Counted from the stretch's first letter, positions 16,232 to 25,630 are shown. The stretch is 64,000 bases of DNA from Bacteroidota bacterium (GCA_016868785.1 VGFS01000002.1:28050-92049), one strand, 5' to 3'. Translations and numbers: made by a program. Notes: a model not told the origin generated them from the letters alone.

Positions 16232-18071
16232 ACCCAAGAGAATTTCTCTCCTTTTGTTGGTGATACTGCCATCCATTCTGTTTTGGTTGGCATGGGAGCC
16301 GATGCCGTTTACACCCTTGGTTTTTGTGGCGTTTGCGCCATTGTTGATGCTTGCCCATCACGCGAGAAAAATGGGCGGGTGGCAGCATTTCGGGTTGGTG
16401 TTTTTATCGCTGTTGTTGTGGAACATCACCACCACTTGGTGGGTTTGGTTTGCCTCTGATGTGGGTGCAGTGGCGATGCTGCTGATGAACTCTTTTTTCA
16501 TGTTTTTGCCGTTTGGTTTGTGGCGGATGTGGGCGCGTTTATCGCCGCAGCAGTGGCAGTGTCGTTGGCGTGCAGATTACCTTTTCATAGCCATTTGGTT
16601 GTTGTACGAATTTGCCCACCATCGTTGGGATTTGTCGTGGCCGTGGTTGTGTTTGGGCAATGCATTTAGCGGGATGACGTGGTATGTGCAGTGGTACGAA
16701 TACACAGGTACGTTGGGTGGTTCTGCGCTGATTTTGTTGGTGAATGTGTGGGTTTATCGTTGGATGTTGCTGTGGCGCATGGCTGATGAGCGCGCAGTTG
16801 ATGGGGGCACAGATACCGCTTTGACGGGCATTTCTGATGTGAAAGCGCTTGATGGAACAGCGATTCCTTTTTGGAAACGCGGCAGGGTGAAACCCCTGTT
16901 AACGGCGCTGATTTTACTAGTTGTGATGGGGTTGATATCGGTGTGGTTGGGTCGTCGGGCGGAGGGGGATTTCATTTCGGACAAGGGCTATTGGGTGGCG
17001 TCGATTCAGCCGAATTACGACACTTACGAGGAGAAGTTTGTGTTGGATCCGATGCAGATGGTGAGGGAGATGCAGGCCACCACGGATTCGGCGAAGCGGG
17101 TGTTGGCGCGGCGCGGTGCGTTGTTGGATTGTGTGTTGTGGCCAGAAACTTCGTTGGTGAGCAGCATCAATGTGGATTTTATGGAATCGGATCAGCAGGT
17201 TTCGTTTTTGCAGGGGATACGCCTGCACGATTCGGGCAAAACCGATTATTTGATGGGGGTAAACATGGTAAAGTGGTATCCTTGGTCGGGCAAGGGCAAA
17301 CCGCAGGTGTTTATGCCGGACAAATCGATGGGGGTGGTGGCGGCGGCCCGACAGAGTAACGATCCCAATTATTGGTATACGCTGCACAATTCGGCATTGT
17401 GGTTGGGCGATTCGATTCGATACTACCACAAATCAAAGTTGGTGCCGGGCACGGAGCAGTTGCCGTTTGTGACTACTTTGCCATTTTTGGAGTCGCTGGC
17501 GATATCGTTGGACGAAAATTCTGCTTCAGGCACGTTGGGCAAGAGCTATCGGGCGATGGCTTTGGGCGATGGGGTGAAGGTGGCACCGGTGATTTGTTAC
17601 GAGAGCATTTACGGCGATTATGTGAGCGATTATGTGGGTGATGGGGCGCAGTGGTTGGCGGTGGTTACGAATGATGCGTGGTGGCGGAATACGGCTGGAC
17701 ACAAACAGCATTTTTCTTATGCCAAGTTGCGGGCCATCGAGCAGAGAAAGTGGGTGGGCAGGGCGGCCAATACGGGCATTTCGGGGTTCATTGATCCCAA
17801 GGGGGAGTCGGTAATGGAGTCGGTGTGGTATCAGGGCAGGGCGGGCAGGTGCGATGTTCCTTTGACCGATATTGTGAATTCGGTGGAACAGGGAAATGAA
17901 GAAGGCGATTTTGTGGTGGGTGCGGGCACGCAATTGGCGATGGTTCAGCGCATCGTGCCGAACAACAAAAAAACGGTGTATCAGCGGTTGGGTGATTTGG
18001 GCATTTTGGTGATTTTGTGGGTGATTTTGTGGCTGATGGCGTTACGGAGTCGGCGAAAGATGGAGCATTAG
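16224..18071 (+). CDS. lnt: Apolipoprotein N-acyltransferase
   Basis: Lnt adds the third acyl chain to the N-terminal cysteine of lipoproteins at the periplasmic face of the inner membrane. The protein has an N-terminal bundle of membrane segments, then a nitrilase-like domain with the catalytic Glu in CVLWPETSL, Lys in YYHKSKLVPGTEQLPF and Cys in APVICYESIYGDYV. At about 615 residues it is longer than E. coli Lnt (512), mainly through a hydrophilic insert in the fourth to fifth membrane-segment region (around DERAVDGGTDTALTG). I chose ATG 16224 because it sits just before the first membrane segment and does not overlap rsmI; 16194 and 16173 are alternatives. Confidence 0.93.
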   Translation: MTKPKRISLLLLVILPSILFWLAWEPMPFTPLVFVAFAPLLMLAHHARKMGGWQHFGLVFLSLLLWNITTTWWVWFASDVGAVAMLLMNSFFMFLPFGLWRMWARLSPQQWQCRWRADYLFIAIWLLYEFAHHRWDLSWPWLCLGNAFSGMTWYVQWYEYTGTLGGSALILLVNVWVYRWMLLWRMADERAVDGGTDTALTGISDVKALDGTAIPFWKRGRVKPLLTALILLVVMGLISVWLGRRAEGDFISDKGYWVASIQPNYDTYEEKFVLDPMQMVREMQATTDSAKRVLARRGALLDCVLWPETSLVSSINVDFMESDQQVSFLQGIRLHDSGKTDYLMGVNMVKWYPWSGKGKPQVFMPDKSMGVVAAARQSNDPNYWYTLHNSALWLGDSIRYYHKSKLVPGTEQLPFVTTLPFLESLAISLDENSASGTLGKSYRAMALGDGVKVAPVICYESIYGDYVSDYVGDGAQWLAVVTNDAWWRNTAGHKQHFSYAKLRAIEQRKWVGRAANTGISGFIDPKGESVMESVWYQGRAGRCDVPLTDIVNSVEQGNEEGDFVVGAGTQLAMVQRIVPNNKKTVYQRLGDLGILVILWVILWLMALRSRRKMEH

Positions 18072-18208
18072 TCGGAGGCTACTATGAATGTGGCCATTGA
18101 GGTGGCGGTGGCTGCCATTTGATGGTTTTTTTGTTGCGCTGAATCGGAGATTCAAGTCCCAGAAAATTGGGTAGAAATTGGGTATCGGAAAGGCGTGAAA
18201 ATTTGATG

Positions 18209-18216
18209 TATCTTTG
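18209..18216 (+). promoter_or_regulatory. Predicted -7 box of the coiled-coil/zapA operon
   Basis: TATCTTTG matches TAnnTTTG and ends 4 bases before the ATG at 18221. It supports this start over the track start at 18167. Confidence 0.6.
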
Positions 18217-18220
18217 TGAT

Positions 18221-18514
18221 ATGAGCACTGATTTCCAACAGCGATTGTTGAGAATCCGCCTGAGGGTGGAGGAAGTGGCGCAGGAAAATGTGTCGTTGAA
18301 ACAGGCAAATTCCACCTTAACGGAGGAGTTGGAGGGGCTCAAGAAAACCATCGCACTACAAAAAAATGCCTTGGCAGAACTAAAAGAAGAGAATAAATTG
18401 ATTAAACTTGCAAAGGAAATGTCGATGAGTGGCTCAGACGTTCACGATTTAAAAATCAAGATCAACGAGCTGGTTAGAGACATTGATAGATGCATAGATT
18501 TACTAAACGAATAA
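18221..18514 (+). CDS. Small coiled-coil protein upstream of zapA (ZapB-like?)
   Basis: This 97-residue protein starts MSTDFQQRLLRIRLRVEEVA and is predicted to be one long coiled coil with heptad leucines (LTEELEGLKKTIALQKNALA) followed by a second helix (HDLKIKINELVRDIDRCIDL). It has no catalytic motif. It ends 8 bases before zapA, so it likely works with ZapA in the division ring, by analogy with the coiled-coil ZapB or FtsB/FtsL-like partners. That is context inference; I know no established name. The track's longer start adds 18 residues that overlap the promoter box. Confidence 0.7.
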   Translation: MSTDFQQRLLRIRLRVEEVAQENVSLKQANSTLTEELEGLKKTIALQKNALAELKEENKLIKLAKEMSMSGSDVHDLKIKINELVRDIDRCIDLLNE

Positions 18515-18522
18515 TATTTTAA

Positions 18523-18807
18523 GTGCAACCCAACGACAGCATTCTGATCAACGTAAACATCGACAATCGGGCGATGCGTTTGCGTGTAGCGGTCAAGGAT
18601 GAGGAGGATGTTCGGTTGTCGGCCCAAGTGCTCAACCAGCGCATCAATGCTTTCAAGAGTTTTCATGCGCAAGAACCCACAGACCGCTTATCGTGGGCGG
18701 CACTGGATTTGGCGGGCGAAGTAGTACGCCATGGCAAAAGCCATCGCAATTTGGACGATCTTCTGGAAGCGGAAATTTCGGCCATGGAGCGGCTCTTGTT
18801 TGCTTGA
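18523..18807 (+). CDS. zapA: Cell division protein ZapA
   Basis: This 94-residue protein has the ZapA fold order: an N-terminal beta part (SILINVNIDNRAMRLRVAVK), the helix EEDVRLSAQVLNQRINAFKS and a long C-terminal helix with SWAALDLAGEVVR. ZapA crosslinks FtsZ filaments in the Z-ring. Translation begins with GTG at 18523, 8 bases after the coiled-coil gene; no ATG is available before the conserved part. The rny gene follows after 66 bases; the 6S RNA often found behind zapA does not fit in that gap. Confidence 0.88.
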   Translation: MQPNDSILINVNIDNRAMRLRVAVKDEEDVRLSAQVLNQRINAFKSFHAQEPTDRLSWAALDLAGEVVRHGKSHRNLDDLLEAEISAMERLLFA

Positions 18808-18873
18808 TAATATTGTTTACTCGGTAAAAATCTCTGTGTCTATCTCCGCAAAAAATTAAAGGAATAGCACAAA

Positions 18874-20415
18874 ATGGAAAACATCGTATTTATCCTCGCC
18901 GGACTCATTGTAGGGTTGGCCCTTGGATATGTTGTGTTTGTAGCGATGCGCAAATCACAGCTGGAAAAAGACAAGCAAAGCATCATTGAAGAAGCCAAAT
19001 TGCAGGGTGAGAACCTGAAGAAGGACCGTATTTTGGAGGCAAAGGAGAAGTACATGCAACTTCGTTCTGAGTACGAAAAAGAATCGAACCGCAGAAACAG
19101 CGAAATCGTAAACAGCGAAAATCGCATCAAGCAGAAGGAGCAGTCATTGGACGACAAAATCCGTGCGAACAAGAGCAAGGAGGATGAATTGGCCAAGACC
19201 AAAGAGCGTTTGGAATCGCAGATTGAGACCTACAAAGTGAAGGAGCGCGAGGCCCAGCAATTGATGGAGCAGCAGTTGGAACAATTGGAGAAAGTGGCGG
19301 GTTTGTCGGCCGCTGAGGCCAAGAACCAGATGTTGGAGAACATCAAAGTTCAATCGCACACGGAGGGCTTGACGTTGGCGAAAAACATCGTTGAAGAGGC
19401 CAAGTTGGGGGCTACCCGCGAGGCTAAGCGCATCGTATTGCAGACCATTCAGCGTACGGCGGCGGAAACGGCGATCGACAATACGGTAACCAGTTTCCCC
19501 TTGGAAAACGACGATGTGAAAGGCAGAATCATTGGCAGGGAAGGTAGAAATATCAAGGCATTTGAAGCGGCTACGGGCGTGGAAATTCTGATCGACGATA
19601 CCCCAGAAACCATCGTGTTGAGTTGTTATGACCCCATCCGTCGGGAGATTGCCCGTGTATCGTTAGAGCGTTTGATTCGCGACGGTCGTATCCACCCAGC
19701 GCGTATCGAGGAAGTGGTAGAAAAGGTGAAGAAGCAGGTGGAAGAGGAAGTGGTAGAGTGGGGCGAGCGCACCGTGGTAGACTTGGGCATTACCGGTTTG
19801 CATCCAGAATTGATTCGTTATGTGGGACGCATGCGTTTCAGAAGTTCATACGGACAGAATTTGTTGAAGCACAGCAGAGAGGTGGCGCGTTTGTGTGCTA
19901 CGATGGCTGCGGAGATGGGCTTGAACGTGAAGTTGGCGAAGCGCGCGGGCTTGTTGCACGATATCGGGAAGTGTCCTGACAACGACGAGGAAACCCCACA
20001 CGCTTTGTTGGGTATGAAGTTGTGCGAGAAGTTCGGCGAGCATCCTGAGGTGGTGAATGCGGTGGGTGCGCACCACGATGAAATTGAGATGACATCGTTG
20101 TTGAGTCCGGTGATTCAGGCTTGCGATGCGATTTCTGGTTCTAGACCGGGCGCGCGCAGGGGCGATGATCAATATGTGGAGCGTATCAAGGAGATGGAAA
20201 ATATGGCGTTGAGCTATCCGGGTGTGGAGAAGGCGTATGCCATCCAGGCGGGTCGCGAATTGCGTATTATCATGTCGGCCGAGAAATCGAACGACGAAAA
20301 TGCCGATACGTTGGCCTTTGAATTGTCGAACCGCATCATGACAGAAATGCGTTATCCTGGACAGGTGAAGATCACCGTGATCCGCGAGAAGCGCAGCGTG
20401 GGTATCGCAAAATAA
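18874..20415 (+). CDS. rny: Ribonuclease Y
   Basis: RNase Y is a membrane-anchored endoribonuclease that starts mRNA decay. The 513-residue protein has one N-terminal membrane segment (IVFILAGLIVGLALGYVVFV), a long charged coiled coil to about residue 190, a KH domain (VKGRIIGREGRNIKAFEAAT), and an HD domain with LLHDIGKCPDNDEETPHALL and GAHHDEIEMTSLLSPVIQACDAISGSRPGAR. Length and domain order are canonical. It sits between zapA and coaX in a run of plus-strand genes. Confidence 0.97.
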   Translation: MENIVFILAGLIVGLALGYVVFVAMRKSQLEKDKQSIIEEAKLQGENLKKDRILEAKEKYMQLRSEYEKESNRRNSEIVNSENRIKQKEQSLDDKIRANKSKEDELAKTKERLESQIETYKVKEREAQQLMEQQLEQLEKVAGLSAAEAKNQMLENIKVQSHTEGLTLAKNIVEEAKLGATREAKRIVLQTIQRTAAETAIDNTVTSFPLENDDVKGRIIGREGRNIKAFEAATGVEILIDDTPETIVLSCYDPIRREIARVSLERLIRDGRIHPARIEEVVEKVKKQVEEEVVEWGERTVVDLGITGLHPELIRYVGRMRFRSSYGQNLLKHSREVARLCATMAAEMGLNVKLAKRAGLLHDIGKCPDNDEETPHALLGMKLCEKFGEHPEVVNAVGAHHDEIEMTSLLSPVIQACDAISGSRPGARRGDDQYVERIKEMENMALSYPGVEKAYAIQAGRELRIIMSAEKSNDENADTLAFELSNRIMTEMRYPGQVKITVIREKRSVGIAK

Positions 20416-20427
20416 TTTGTTGGTACT

Positions 20428-21162
20428 ATGTACCTGACCATAGATTTTGGCAATACGGCATCAAAATATGCCCTCTTCAGCGAAGGGGGCATATTGCGTT
20501 TTCACGGGGTGTTTACCGATGTGGAGTCGTTGTTGCAGTGGGAGGGGATGCAGGGACAGGCGCTTGCGGCTTGTATTTTCAGCACGGTTCGGAAGGACAT
20601 TCCTTGGCTCACGGGGTTGGATTGTGCGGTCCATTTGTTCAGCAGCATTATGAAATTGCCGGTGACGATGGGCTATCACACGCCGGAAACGTTGGGTGCA
20701 GATCGCTTGGCGGGGGTGTTGGGTGCGCAGTGTTTGATGCAGCAGCGGGGCAGGGTTGGGGCGAGTTTGGTGATTGACGCGGGCACTTGCATCACTTACG
20801 ATTGGTTGGATGAGGGGGGCTGTTACCAGGGCGGCAGCATTTCGCCGGGGTTACACATGCGGTATTTGGCTTTGCATCAGCAGACGGGCAAGTTGCCGTT
20901 GGTGAGTCACGAAGCTTTTTCGGGGCAGGTGGGCAAAAGTACGCATGAGAGCATTTTGTGTGGGGTTCAGCAGGGGATTGCGGGTGAATCGCACCGACAA
21001 ATTGCGTTGTTCCTCGAAAAACACCCTGAAGGACAGGTATTTATCACCGGTGGCGACGGGTTATTCTTGGCGGAACAACAGAAAACAGAGATATTTGTAG
21101 AGCCTATGCTCGTTCATTACGGGTTGATGCACGCACTTCAACATCATGAGAAAGCTCAATAA
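20428..21162 (+). CDS. coaX: Type III pantothenate kinase
   Basis: CoaX phosphorylates pantothenate in the first step of coenzyme A synthesis. The 244-residue protein has the ASKHA-fold P-loop TIDFGNTASKYALF, GADRLAGVLGA, the VIDAGTCITYDWLDE aspartate motif and GGSISPGLHMRYLALHQQTGKLP. It lies 12 bases after rny and its last 17 bases overlap the next gene. The other CoA gene of the window, coaD, is at 37.5 kb. Confidence 0.93.
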   Translation: MYLTIDFGNTASKYALFSEGGILRFHGVFTDVESLLQWEGMQGQALAACIFSTVRKDIPWLTGLDCAVHLFSSIMKLPVTMGYHTPETLGADRLAGVLGAQCLMQQRGRVGASLVIDAGTCITYDWLDEGGCYQGGSISPGLHMRYLALHQQTGKLPLVSHEAFSGQVGKSTHESILCGVQQGIAGESHRQIALFLEKHPEGQVFITGGDGLFLAEQQKTEIFVEPMLVHYGLMHALQHHEKAQ

Positions 21163-22528
21163 ACAATTTTTCCTAGCGGTTCTGGTAATTCTGGGAGCAT
21201 CTCAAGGTCGGGCGCAGTCGGCGGGTGGACAGAATCTCACGTTCTCGCCTTACAGCAATTTCGGGATTGGCGAGTGGATTGGCACGAATCAGGTACAGTG
21301 CGGCAGTAATTTGCACACGCGTTCTGGGGCGTACTCCTACACCATGCACAATCCGGCTACATTGGGCAATTTGTACTACACCACGTTTGATGTGGGTGGC
21401 AGTTTCAAGGGGGCCAAGATTCAGGCGGGCGACCAAACGCAGACCTTTCAGGGGGGCGGATTGGGTTATTTGAACTTGGGTTTTAGGACTTACAATTACT
21501 ACCACAGGCGGGCGATGTTGGACAGTGGTTCCAAGCAAAAGCGGATCAAGAGCACGCGCTATGCCATCAATTCGGCGGTTTCGTTGCAGCCATTGACCAC
21601 GGTGGGGTATCAGTATACTTTTCGCGATAGCACGCCATTTATTAACCGGACGACCCATGCCGGGTATGGTGGGGTGAACATGGTGGAGTTGGCGAATGCC
21701 TTTCGTTTTGGTCAACACATCAGTTTGGGTTACAGCGTAGGTCGCGTTTTTGGTCAGTTGAACGACCAGTCGATTTTCAGTGTGCCGGACAGCAATGATT
21801 TGAATTTGTTGGAGGACATCAAATCGGTGAACGTGCATGGTATTCAGCAAAAGGTGGGGATCATGACGTATTTCAAGTTGGATTCTACTTACCACACGTT
21901 GGGTGCGAGTGCGCAATTTTTCACTGGGGTTACGGGTGAGCAGTTGCGGTTGACGCGCACGATGGATTTGGTAGGGAGCCAGGTATACTTGGTGGACACG
22001 GTGTTGAATGCGTTGTCGCCGAGAACACCGATGTCGTTGCCCAGCAGTTTTGGCGCGGGATATTTGTTTCAGTACCGTCAGCGTTGGTCGGTGTCGTTGG
22101 ACTACCGCAAGCAGGTTTGGGGCAGTTTGGATCCGATGTTTTTTGATGCGGGCAGGCGATACATGGACCGCACCGATTATGGCTTCACGTTTACGTTGAA
22201 TCCGAATGATTTCAAACACCCGAGTCACAAGAAAATGCGTTGGCCGGTGCGTGTGGGGGGTGTGTTGTCGGAGACCCAATATTCTTTCACCAAACCCAGC
22301 GGGGTTGGCAGCAACCGCATCATACAGCATCGCGCTTTTGTGGGTGTGGGTGTGCCATTGGTTCGCAGATACTATGACAATTCGGTGTTGAGCAGTGTGG
22401 TTCATCTGCAGTTGGACTATGTTCAGCGGGGGTTGGCATCGGACGGGTTGGCCAAGGAGCAATTCATCAATTTTACGTTGGGGTTGCAGTTGGGTGATTT
22501 GTGGTTTCAGCGTAGAAAATTCGATTAA
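21146..22528 (+). CDS. Predicted outer-membrane beta-barrel protein
   Basis: This 460-residue exported protein has a signal peptide (FFLAVLVILGASQGRAQ) and then alternating aromatic/polar strands ending in an aromatic-rich stretch (FTLGLQLGDLWFQRRKFD). The early FSPYSNFGIGEW and SYTMHNPATLGNLYYTTFDV pattern is common in uncharacterised Bacteroidota outer-membrane proteins with a FadL/PorV-like barrel. It overlaps coaX by 17 bases and precedes lptC by two, so it is expressed with envelope genes. I do not recognise a specific function; an outer-membrane channel or assembly role is a guess. Confidence 0.7.
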   Translation: MRKLNKQFFLAVLVILGASQGRAQSAGGQNLTFSPYSNFGIGEWIGTNQVQCGSNLHTRSGAYSYTMHNPATLGNLYYTTFDVGGSFKGAKIQAGDQTQTFQGGGLGYLNLGFRTYNYYHRRAMLDSGSKQKRIKSTRYAINSAVSLQPLTTVGYQYTFRDSTPFINRTTHAGYGGVNMVELANAFRFGQHISLGYSVGRVFGQLNDQSIFSVPDSNDLNLLEDIKSVNVHGIQQKVGIMTYFKLDSTYHTLGASAQFFTGVTGEQLRLTRTMDLVGSQVYLVDTVLNALSPRTPMSLPSSFGAGYLFQYRQRWSVSLDYRKQVWGSLDPMFFDAGRRYMDRTDYGFTFTLNPNDFKHPSHKKMRWPVRVGGVLSETQYSFTKPSGVGSNRIIQHRAFVGVGVPLVRRYYDNSVLSSVVHLQLDYVQRGLASDGLAKEQFINFTLGLQLGDLWFQRRKFD

Positions 22529-22530
22529 TT

Positions 22531-23112
22531 ATGCGGGGGCTGTTGGCCATAGTTTTGCTGTTGCTGGTTGGGTGTAGCGATACGCACAACAAGGTGGTGG
22601 TGAAGAAAAAGAAAGGCACTTTCGAGAGCGCGGAATATGCGGAGAAGGTAACCATTGAGTACACCGATTCGGGCAAATTGAGGGCCCGGGTTTTCAGTCC
22701 AATACTGATGGCGGTGAAGGCCAAGCGCAATCCTTATTTGTTGATGAAGAAGGGATTAAAAGTAGATTTTTACGATGAGCAGGGCGGGTTGGAGAGTTAC
22801 ATGACGGCGGAGTACGGCATCAGTTACATGGACGATAAGAAAGTGATCGTGCGTAACAATGTAGAGATTTTGAACATCAAGGGGGAGACGCTCAACACGG
22901 AGGAGCTGGTATGGGATCAACAGTCGGGGGTGATCAGAACCGACAAGTTCGTCAAAATCACCGGGGAGGATCAAATCACCACGGGCACGGGTTTGGTGAG
23001 CAATCAGGCATTCACGGACTGGGAGATCATCAATTATTCAGGAACAATCAATTTACCCAATGATAAAAAACCACGTCCTCGCCCTCTTATCCCTGGTCGC
23101 GGCCGCTATTAG
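22531..23112 (+). CDS. lptC: LPS export protein LptC (lipoprotein form)
   Basis: LptC links the inner-membrane LptBFG complex to the periplasmic LPS bridge. The 193-residue protein starts with a hydrophobic segment ending in the lipobox LLVGC, then an OstA/LptC-like beta-jellyroll: VTIEYTDSGKLRARVFSPIL, LKVDFYDEQGGLESYMTAEY, ETLNTEELVWDQQSGVIRTD. Many Bacteroidota LptC proteins are lipoproteins like this one. The gene follows the barrel gene by two bases and its 3' end overlaps the next small gene by 53 bases. Confidence 0.88.
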   Translation: MRGLLAIVLLLLVGCSDTHNKVVVKKKKGTFESAEYAEKVTIEYTDSGKLRARVFSPILMAVKAKRNPYLLMKKGLKVDFYDEQGGLESYMTAEYGISYMDDKKVIVRNNVEILNIKGETLNTEELVWDQQSGVIRTDKFVKITGEDQITTGTGLVSNQAFTDWEIINYSGTINLPNDKKPRPRPLIPGRGRY

Positions 23113-23260
23113 CGGAACCGAGAGTTTGTTACAGTTTTACGCTACGGGCGTTGGCTCGGCGGCTGGCTGGCTGATGTTGGCGGTATTTGGCGCGAGTTTT
23201 TACTTTTACGTGGGGTTTAAAAAGGCCCGACGGGAGATGATGCAACAAGGCAAACGCTAA
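23060..23260 (+). CDS. Small membrane protein overlapping lptC
   Basis: This 66-residue protein starts MIKNHVLALLSLVAAAISGT and has two hydrophobic segments (residues about 4-20 and 33-53) and a basic tail (KKARREMMQQGKR). The frame overlaps the last 53 bases of lptC, unusual for this compact region. No family is recognised. The hydrophobic plan, basic C-terminus and ATG support a real gene, but part of the reading is constrained by lptC, so confidence is moderate. Confidence 0.55.
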   Translation: MIKNHVLALLSLVAAAISGTESLLQFYATGVGSAAGWLMLAVFGASFYFYVGFKKARREMMQQGKR

Positions 23261-23265
23261 ATCTT

Positions 23266-23273
23266 TATCTTCG
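23266..23273 (+). promoter_or_regulatory. Predicted -7 box of pheT
   Basis: TATCTTCG, the TAnnTTCG variant, ends 9 bases before the pheT ATG. Confidence 0.5.
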
Positions 23274-23282
23274 CAAGGCGTC

Positions 23283-25616
23283 ATGAAAATTTCCATTGAT
23301 TGGTTAAAGTCGCTTTTGCCCACGGAGGCATCGGCACAAGAAATATCAGATTTACTGTCGGTTAGCAGCCTGGAAGTCGAACACTTAGACACTTGGTACA
23401 GTGCGGGTTCGGGTTTGGAGGGTTTTGTGATTGGGGAGGTGGTAACGTGTGAGACGCATCCCAATGCAGACCGTTTGCGGGTGACCACGGTGAATGTGGG
23501 GGGTGAGTCGTTGTTGCCGATTGTCTGTGGTGCGCCGAATGTGGCGGCTGGACAGAAGGTGGTGGTGGCGTTGGTAGGCACAGAGATTGTGATGTTGGGC
23601 AAGGAACCGTTTGTGATTGGCAAGGCGAAGATTCGGGGCGAGGTTTCTGAGGGGATGATTTGTGCGGAGGACGAGTGCGGATTGGGGAGCAGTCACGACG
23701 GTATTATGGTTTTACCCAACGATGCGGTGGTGGGTACTTCTGCGGCTGATTATTTTGGTGTGGTGAAGGACCAGGTGATGGAGATTGGCTTGACGGCCAA
23801 CCGGGGGGATGCGGCGTCGCATGTGGGTGTTGCCAATGATTTGGCGGCGTTGTTACAGGTAAAATTTGATCGCATCGCCCATCATGAAGGGACGATTGAT
23901 GGGGCATGGAAGAGCAAGGGCGCAGGCATTTCGGTGAGCATCGAGGATGCGCAGTGGTGCGAGCGATACATCGCTTTGGAGGTGAATGGTGTGCAATTGG
24001 GGGAAAGTGTGGCCGTTGTAAAAAACCGGTTGAGAGCCATAGGCATTGAGCCGAGAAACAATGTGGTGGATGCTACGAATTACTTTTTGCATCAGACGGG
24101 ACAGCCGAGTCATGCGTTTGATGCCGACAAAATACAGGGGGGAATTACGGTGCGATTGGCGAAGGCGGGGGAGACGTTGGTGTTATTGGATGGCAAGAGC
24201 ATCGTGTTGCATGGGGAGGATGTGGTGATTGCGGACGAGCGTGGTGCGATTGCGTTGGCGGGGGTGATGGGCGGACAGGCCACGGCGGTATCGGCGGATA
24301 CGAAGCGGGTGGTTTTGGAGGTGGCGCATTTTCATCCAACGGCGGTGAGGAAGGCGGCGAAGCGACACAATTTGCACACGGATGCGGGTTTCAGGTTTGA
24401 GCGCGGGGTGGACAAGCAGCATATGGCGGAGGTGGCGATGCAGATTGCCCAGCATTTGGAGCAGCATGCGGGGGGTGTTTGGACTTCGGTGAGCGAGTTA
24501 TATCCGGTGGTGTTTGCGGAGCGTGTGGTGGAGATGAAGGTGAGGGATTTGTCGGCGTTTGCGGGCTTGGAAATTCCGGCGGCTGAGGCGAAGGCGATTT
24601 TGGAGCGATTGGGTTTTGGGGTTGAGGGCGAAGAGGCATTGAAGGTGCGTATTCCGGGCTGGCGCAACGATGTTGAGCAGGTGGTAGATTTATACGAGGA
24701 GGTGATGCGGATTTATGGGTACGATCGCGTGCCGATGAATGGCAAATTGCAGGCGACATTGGGCACGTTTGAGGGGATGAAATTGCGGAAGTCGGAGAAT
24801 GCGTTGCGACAGTTTTTGTGTGATCAGGGGTTGTTGGAGGCGGCGACGAATTCGTTGCATCCGGCGGCTTGGTATCCTAATAAAGAAGATTTGGTGTATT
24901 TGAGCAATCCATTGAGCAGCGACATGGACGTGATGCGGGCGTCGTTGATTCCTGGGCTGTTGCAGTCTGTGGCTTACAACATCAACCGCAAGGCCGAGGG
25001 GGTGAAATTGTTTGAGTTGGGTCGGGTTTACCAGAAGACGGCGAAGGGATTCCGGGAAACACCTACTTTGTCGATGGTTTTCTGGGGCGGTGTGGCTGCT
25101 GAGAGTTGGGAGTCTAAGCCCCAGGAGGTTGGTTTTTACGATATCAAGCGGTTGTTGCAGGGGCTGTTGGTGCGATTGGGCAGCAAGGTTTCTGTAGACA
25201 CGTTGGAGATTTTCAAGGCGCCGAAGGCGTGGTTGAAGGCGGCCGATATTTCTACTACGGTTTGGTGTGTGGAGTTGCCTTGGCGAAAGCTGTTGAGCAA
25301 CAAGGGCGAGGGTTTTGCGGTTGTGTCGGCACCCAAGTATCCGGGCATGCGCAGGGATTTGAGTTTGGTGGTGGATACATCGGCCACGTTTGCTTCGTTG
25401 ATGCAGGTGGTGAAGTCGGTGAAGGCACCGCTGTTGACCGATGTGCGGGTTTTCGATGTTTTCGAGGGTAAGCCGTTGGAGGCGGGCAAGAAGGCGGTGG
25501 CGATGTCGTTCCACTTCTTGAATCCGGAGGCCACGTTAACCGAGGCGGAGGTCGACAGCAAGATGCAGGCCTTCATGAAGGCCTTTGAGGCATCGGGTGC
25601 GTTGATTAGAAAATAG
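23283..25616 (+). CDS. pheT: Phenylalanine--tRNA ligase beta subunit
   Basis: This 777-residue PheRS beta subunit contains the EMAP-like tRNA-binding domain (IGEVVTCETHPNADRLRVTT), the B3/4 editing region (AHFHPTAVRKAAKRHNLHTD, GFRFERGVD), B5 and the C-terminal ferredoxin-fold anticodon-binding domain (APKYPGMRRDLSLVVDTSAT). Together with PheS it charges tRNA-Phe. pheS is not adjacent, as is common in Bacteroidota. It has its own promoter box and follows the small membrane protein after 22 bases. Confidence 0.97.
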   Translation: MKISIDWLKSLLPTEASAQEISDLLSVSSLEVEHLDTWYSAGSGLEGFVIGEVVTCETHPNADRLRVTTVNVGGESLLPIVCGAPNVAAGQKVVVALVGTEIVMLGKEPFVIGKAKIRGEVSEGMICAEDECGLGSSHDGIMVLPNDAVVGTSAADYFGVVKDQVMEIGLTANRGDAASHVGVANDLAALLQVKFDRIAHHEGTIDGAWKSKGAGISVSIEDAQWCERYIALEVNGVQLGESVAVVKNRLRAIGIEPRNNVVDATNYFLHQTGQPSHAFDADKIQGGITVRLAKAGETLVLLDGKSIVLHGEDVVIADERGAIALAGVMGGQATAVSADTKRVVLEVAHFHPTAVRKAAKRHNLHTDAGFRFERGVDKQHMAEVAMQIAQHLEQHAGGVWTSVSELYPVVFAERVVEMKVRDLSAFAGLEIPAAEAKAILERLGFGVEGEEALKVRIPGWRNDVEQVVDLYEEVMRIYGYDRVPMNGKLQATLGTFEGMKLRKSENALRQFLCDQGLLEAATNSLHPAAWYPNKEDLVYLSNPLSSDMDVMRASLIPGLLQSVAYNINRKAEGVKLFELGRVYQKTAKGFRETPTLSMVFWGGVAAESWESKPQEVGFYDIKRLLQGLLVRLGSKVSVDTLEIFKAPKAWLKAADISTTVWCVELPWRKLLSNKGEGFAVVSAPKYPGMRRDLSLVVDTSATFASLMQVVKSVKAPLLTDVRVFDVFEGKPLEAGKKAVAMSFHFLNPEATLTEAEVDSKMQAFMKAFEASGALIRK

Positions 25617-25618
25617 AT

Positions 25619-25626
25619 TAATTTCG
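25619..25626 (+). promoter_or_regulatory. Predicted -7 box of the enoyl-CoA hydratase gene
   Basis: TAATTTCG (TAnnTTCG) ends 4 bases before the ATG at 25631, implying a leaderless mRNA. Confidence 0.5.
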
Positions 25627-25630
25627 CAGC

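Noticed and set aside
18072-18220. Possible tRNA-like T-arm (GATTCAAGTCCC) between lnt and the coiled-coil gene
   Set aside because: No matching acceptor, D or anticodon stems can be folded around it.
18808-18873. 6S RNA expected downstream of zapA in many bacteria
   Set aside because: The zapA-rny gap is only 66 bases, too short for 6S RNA.
21173-22462. 429-codon minus-strand ORF opposite the outer-membrane protein gene
   Set aside because: Basic, proline/arginine-rich shadow translation without motifs; the plus-strand gene has a signal peptide and coupling to coaX.
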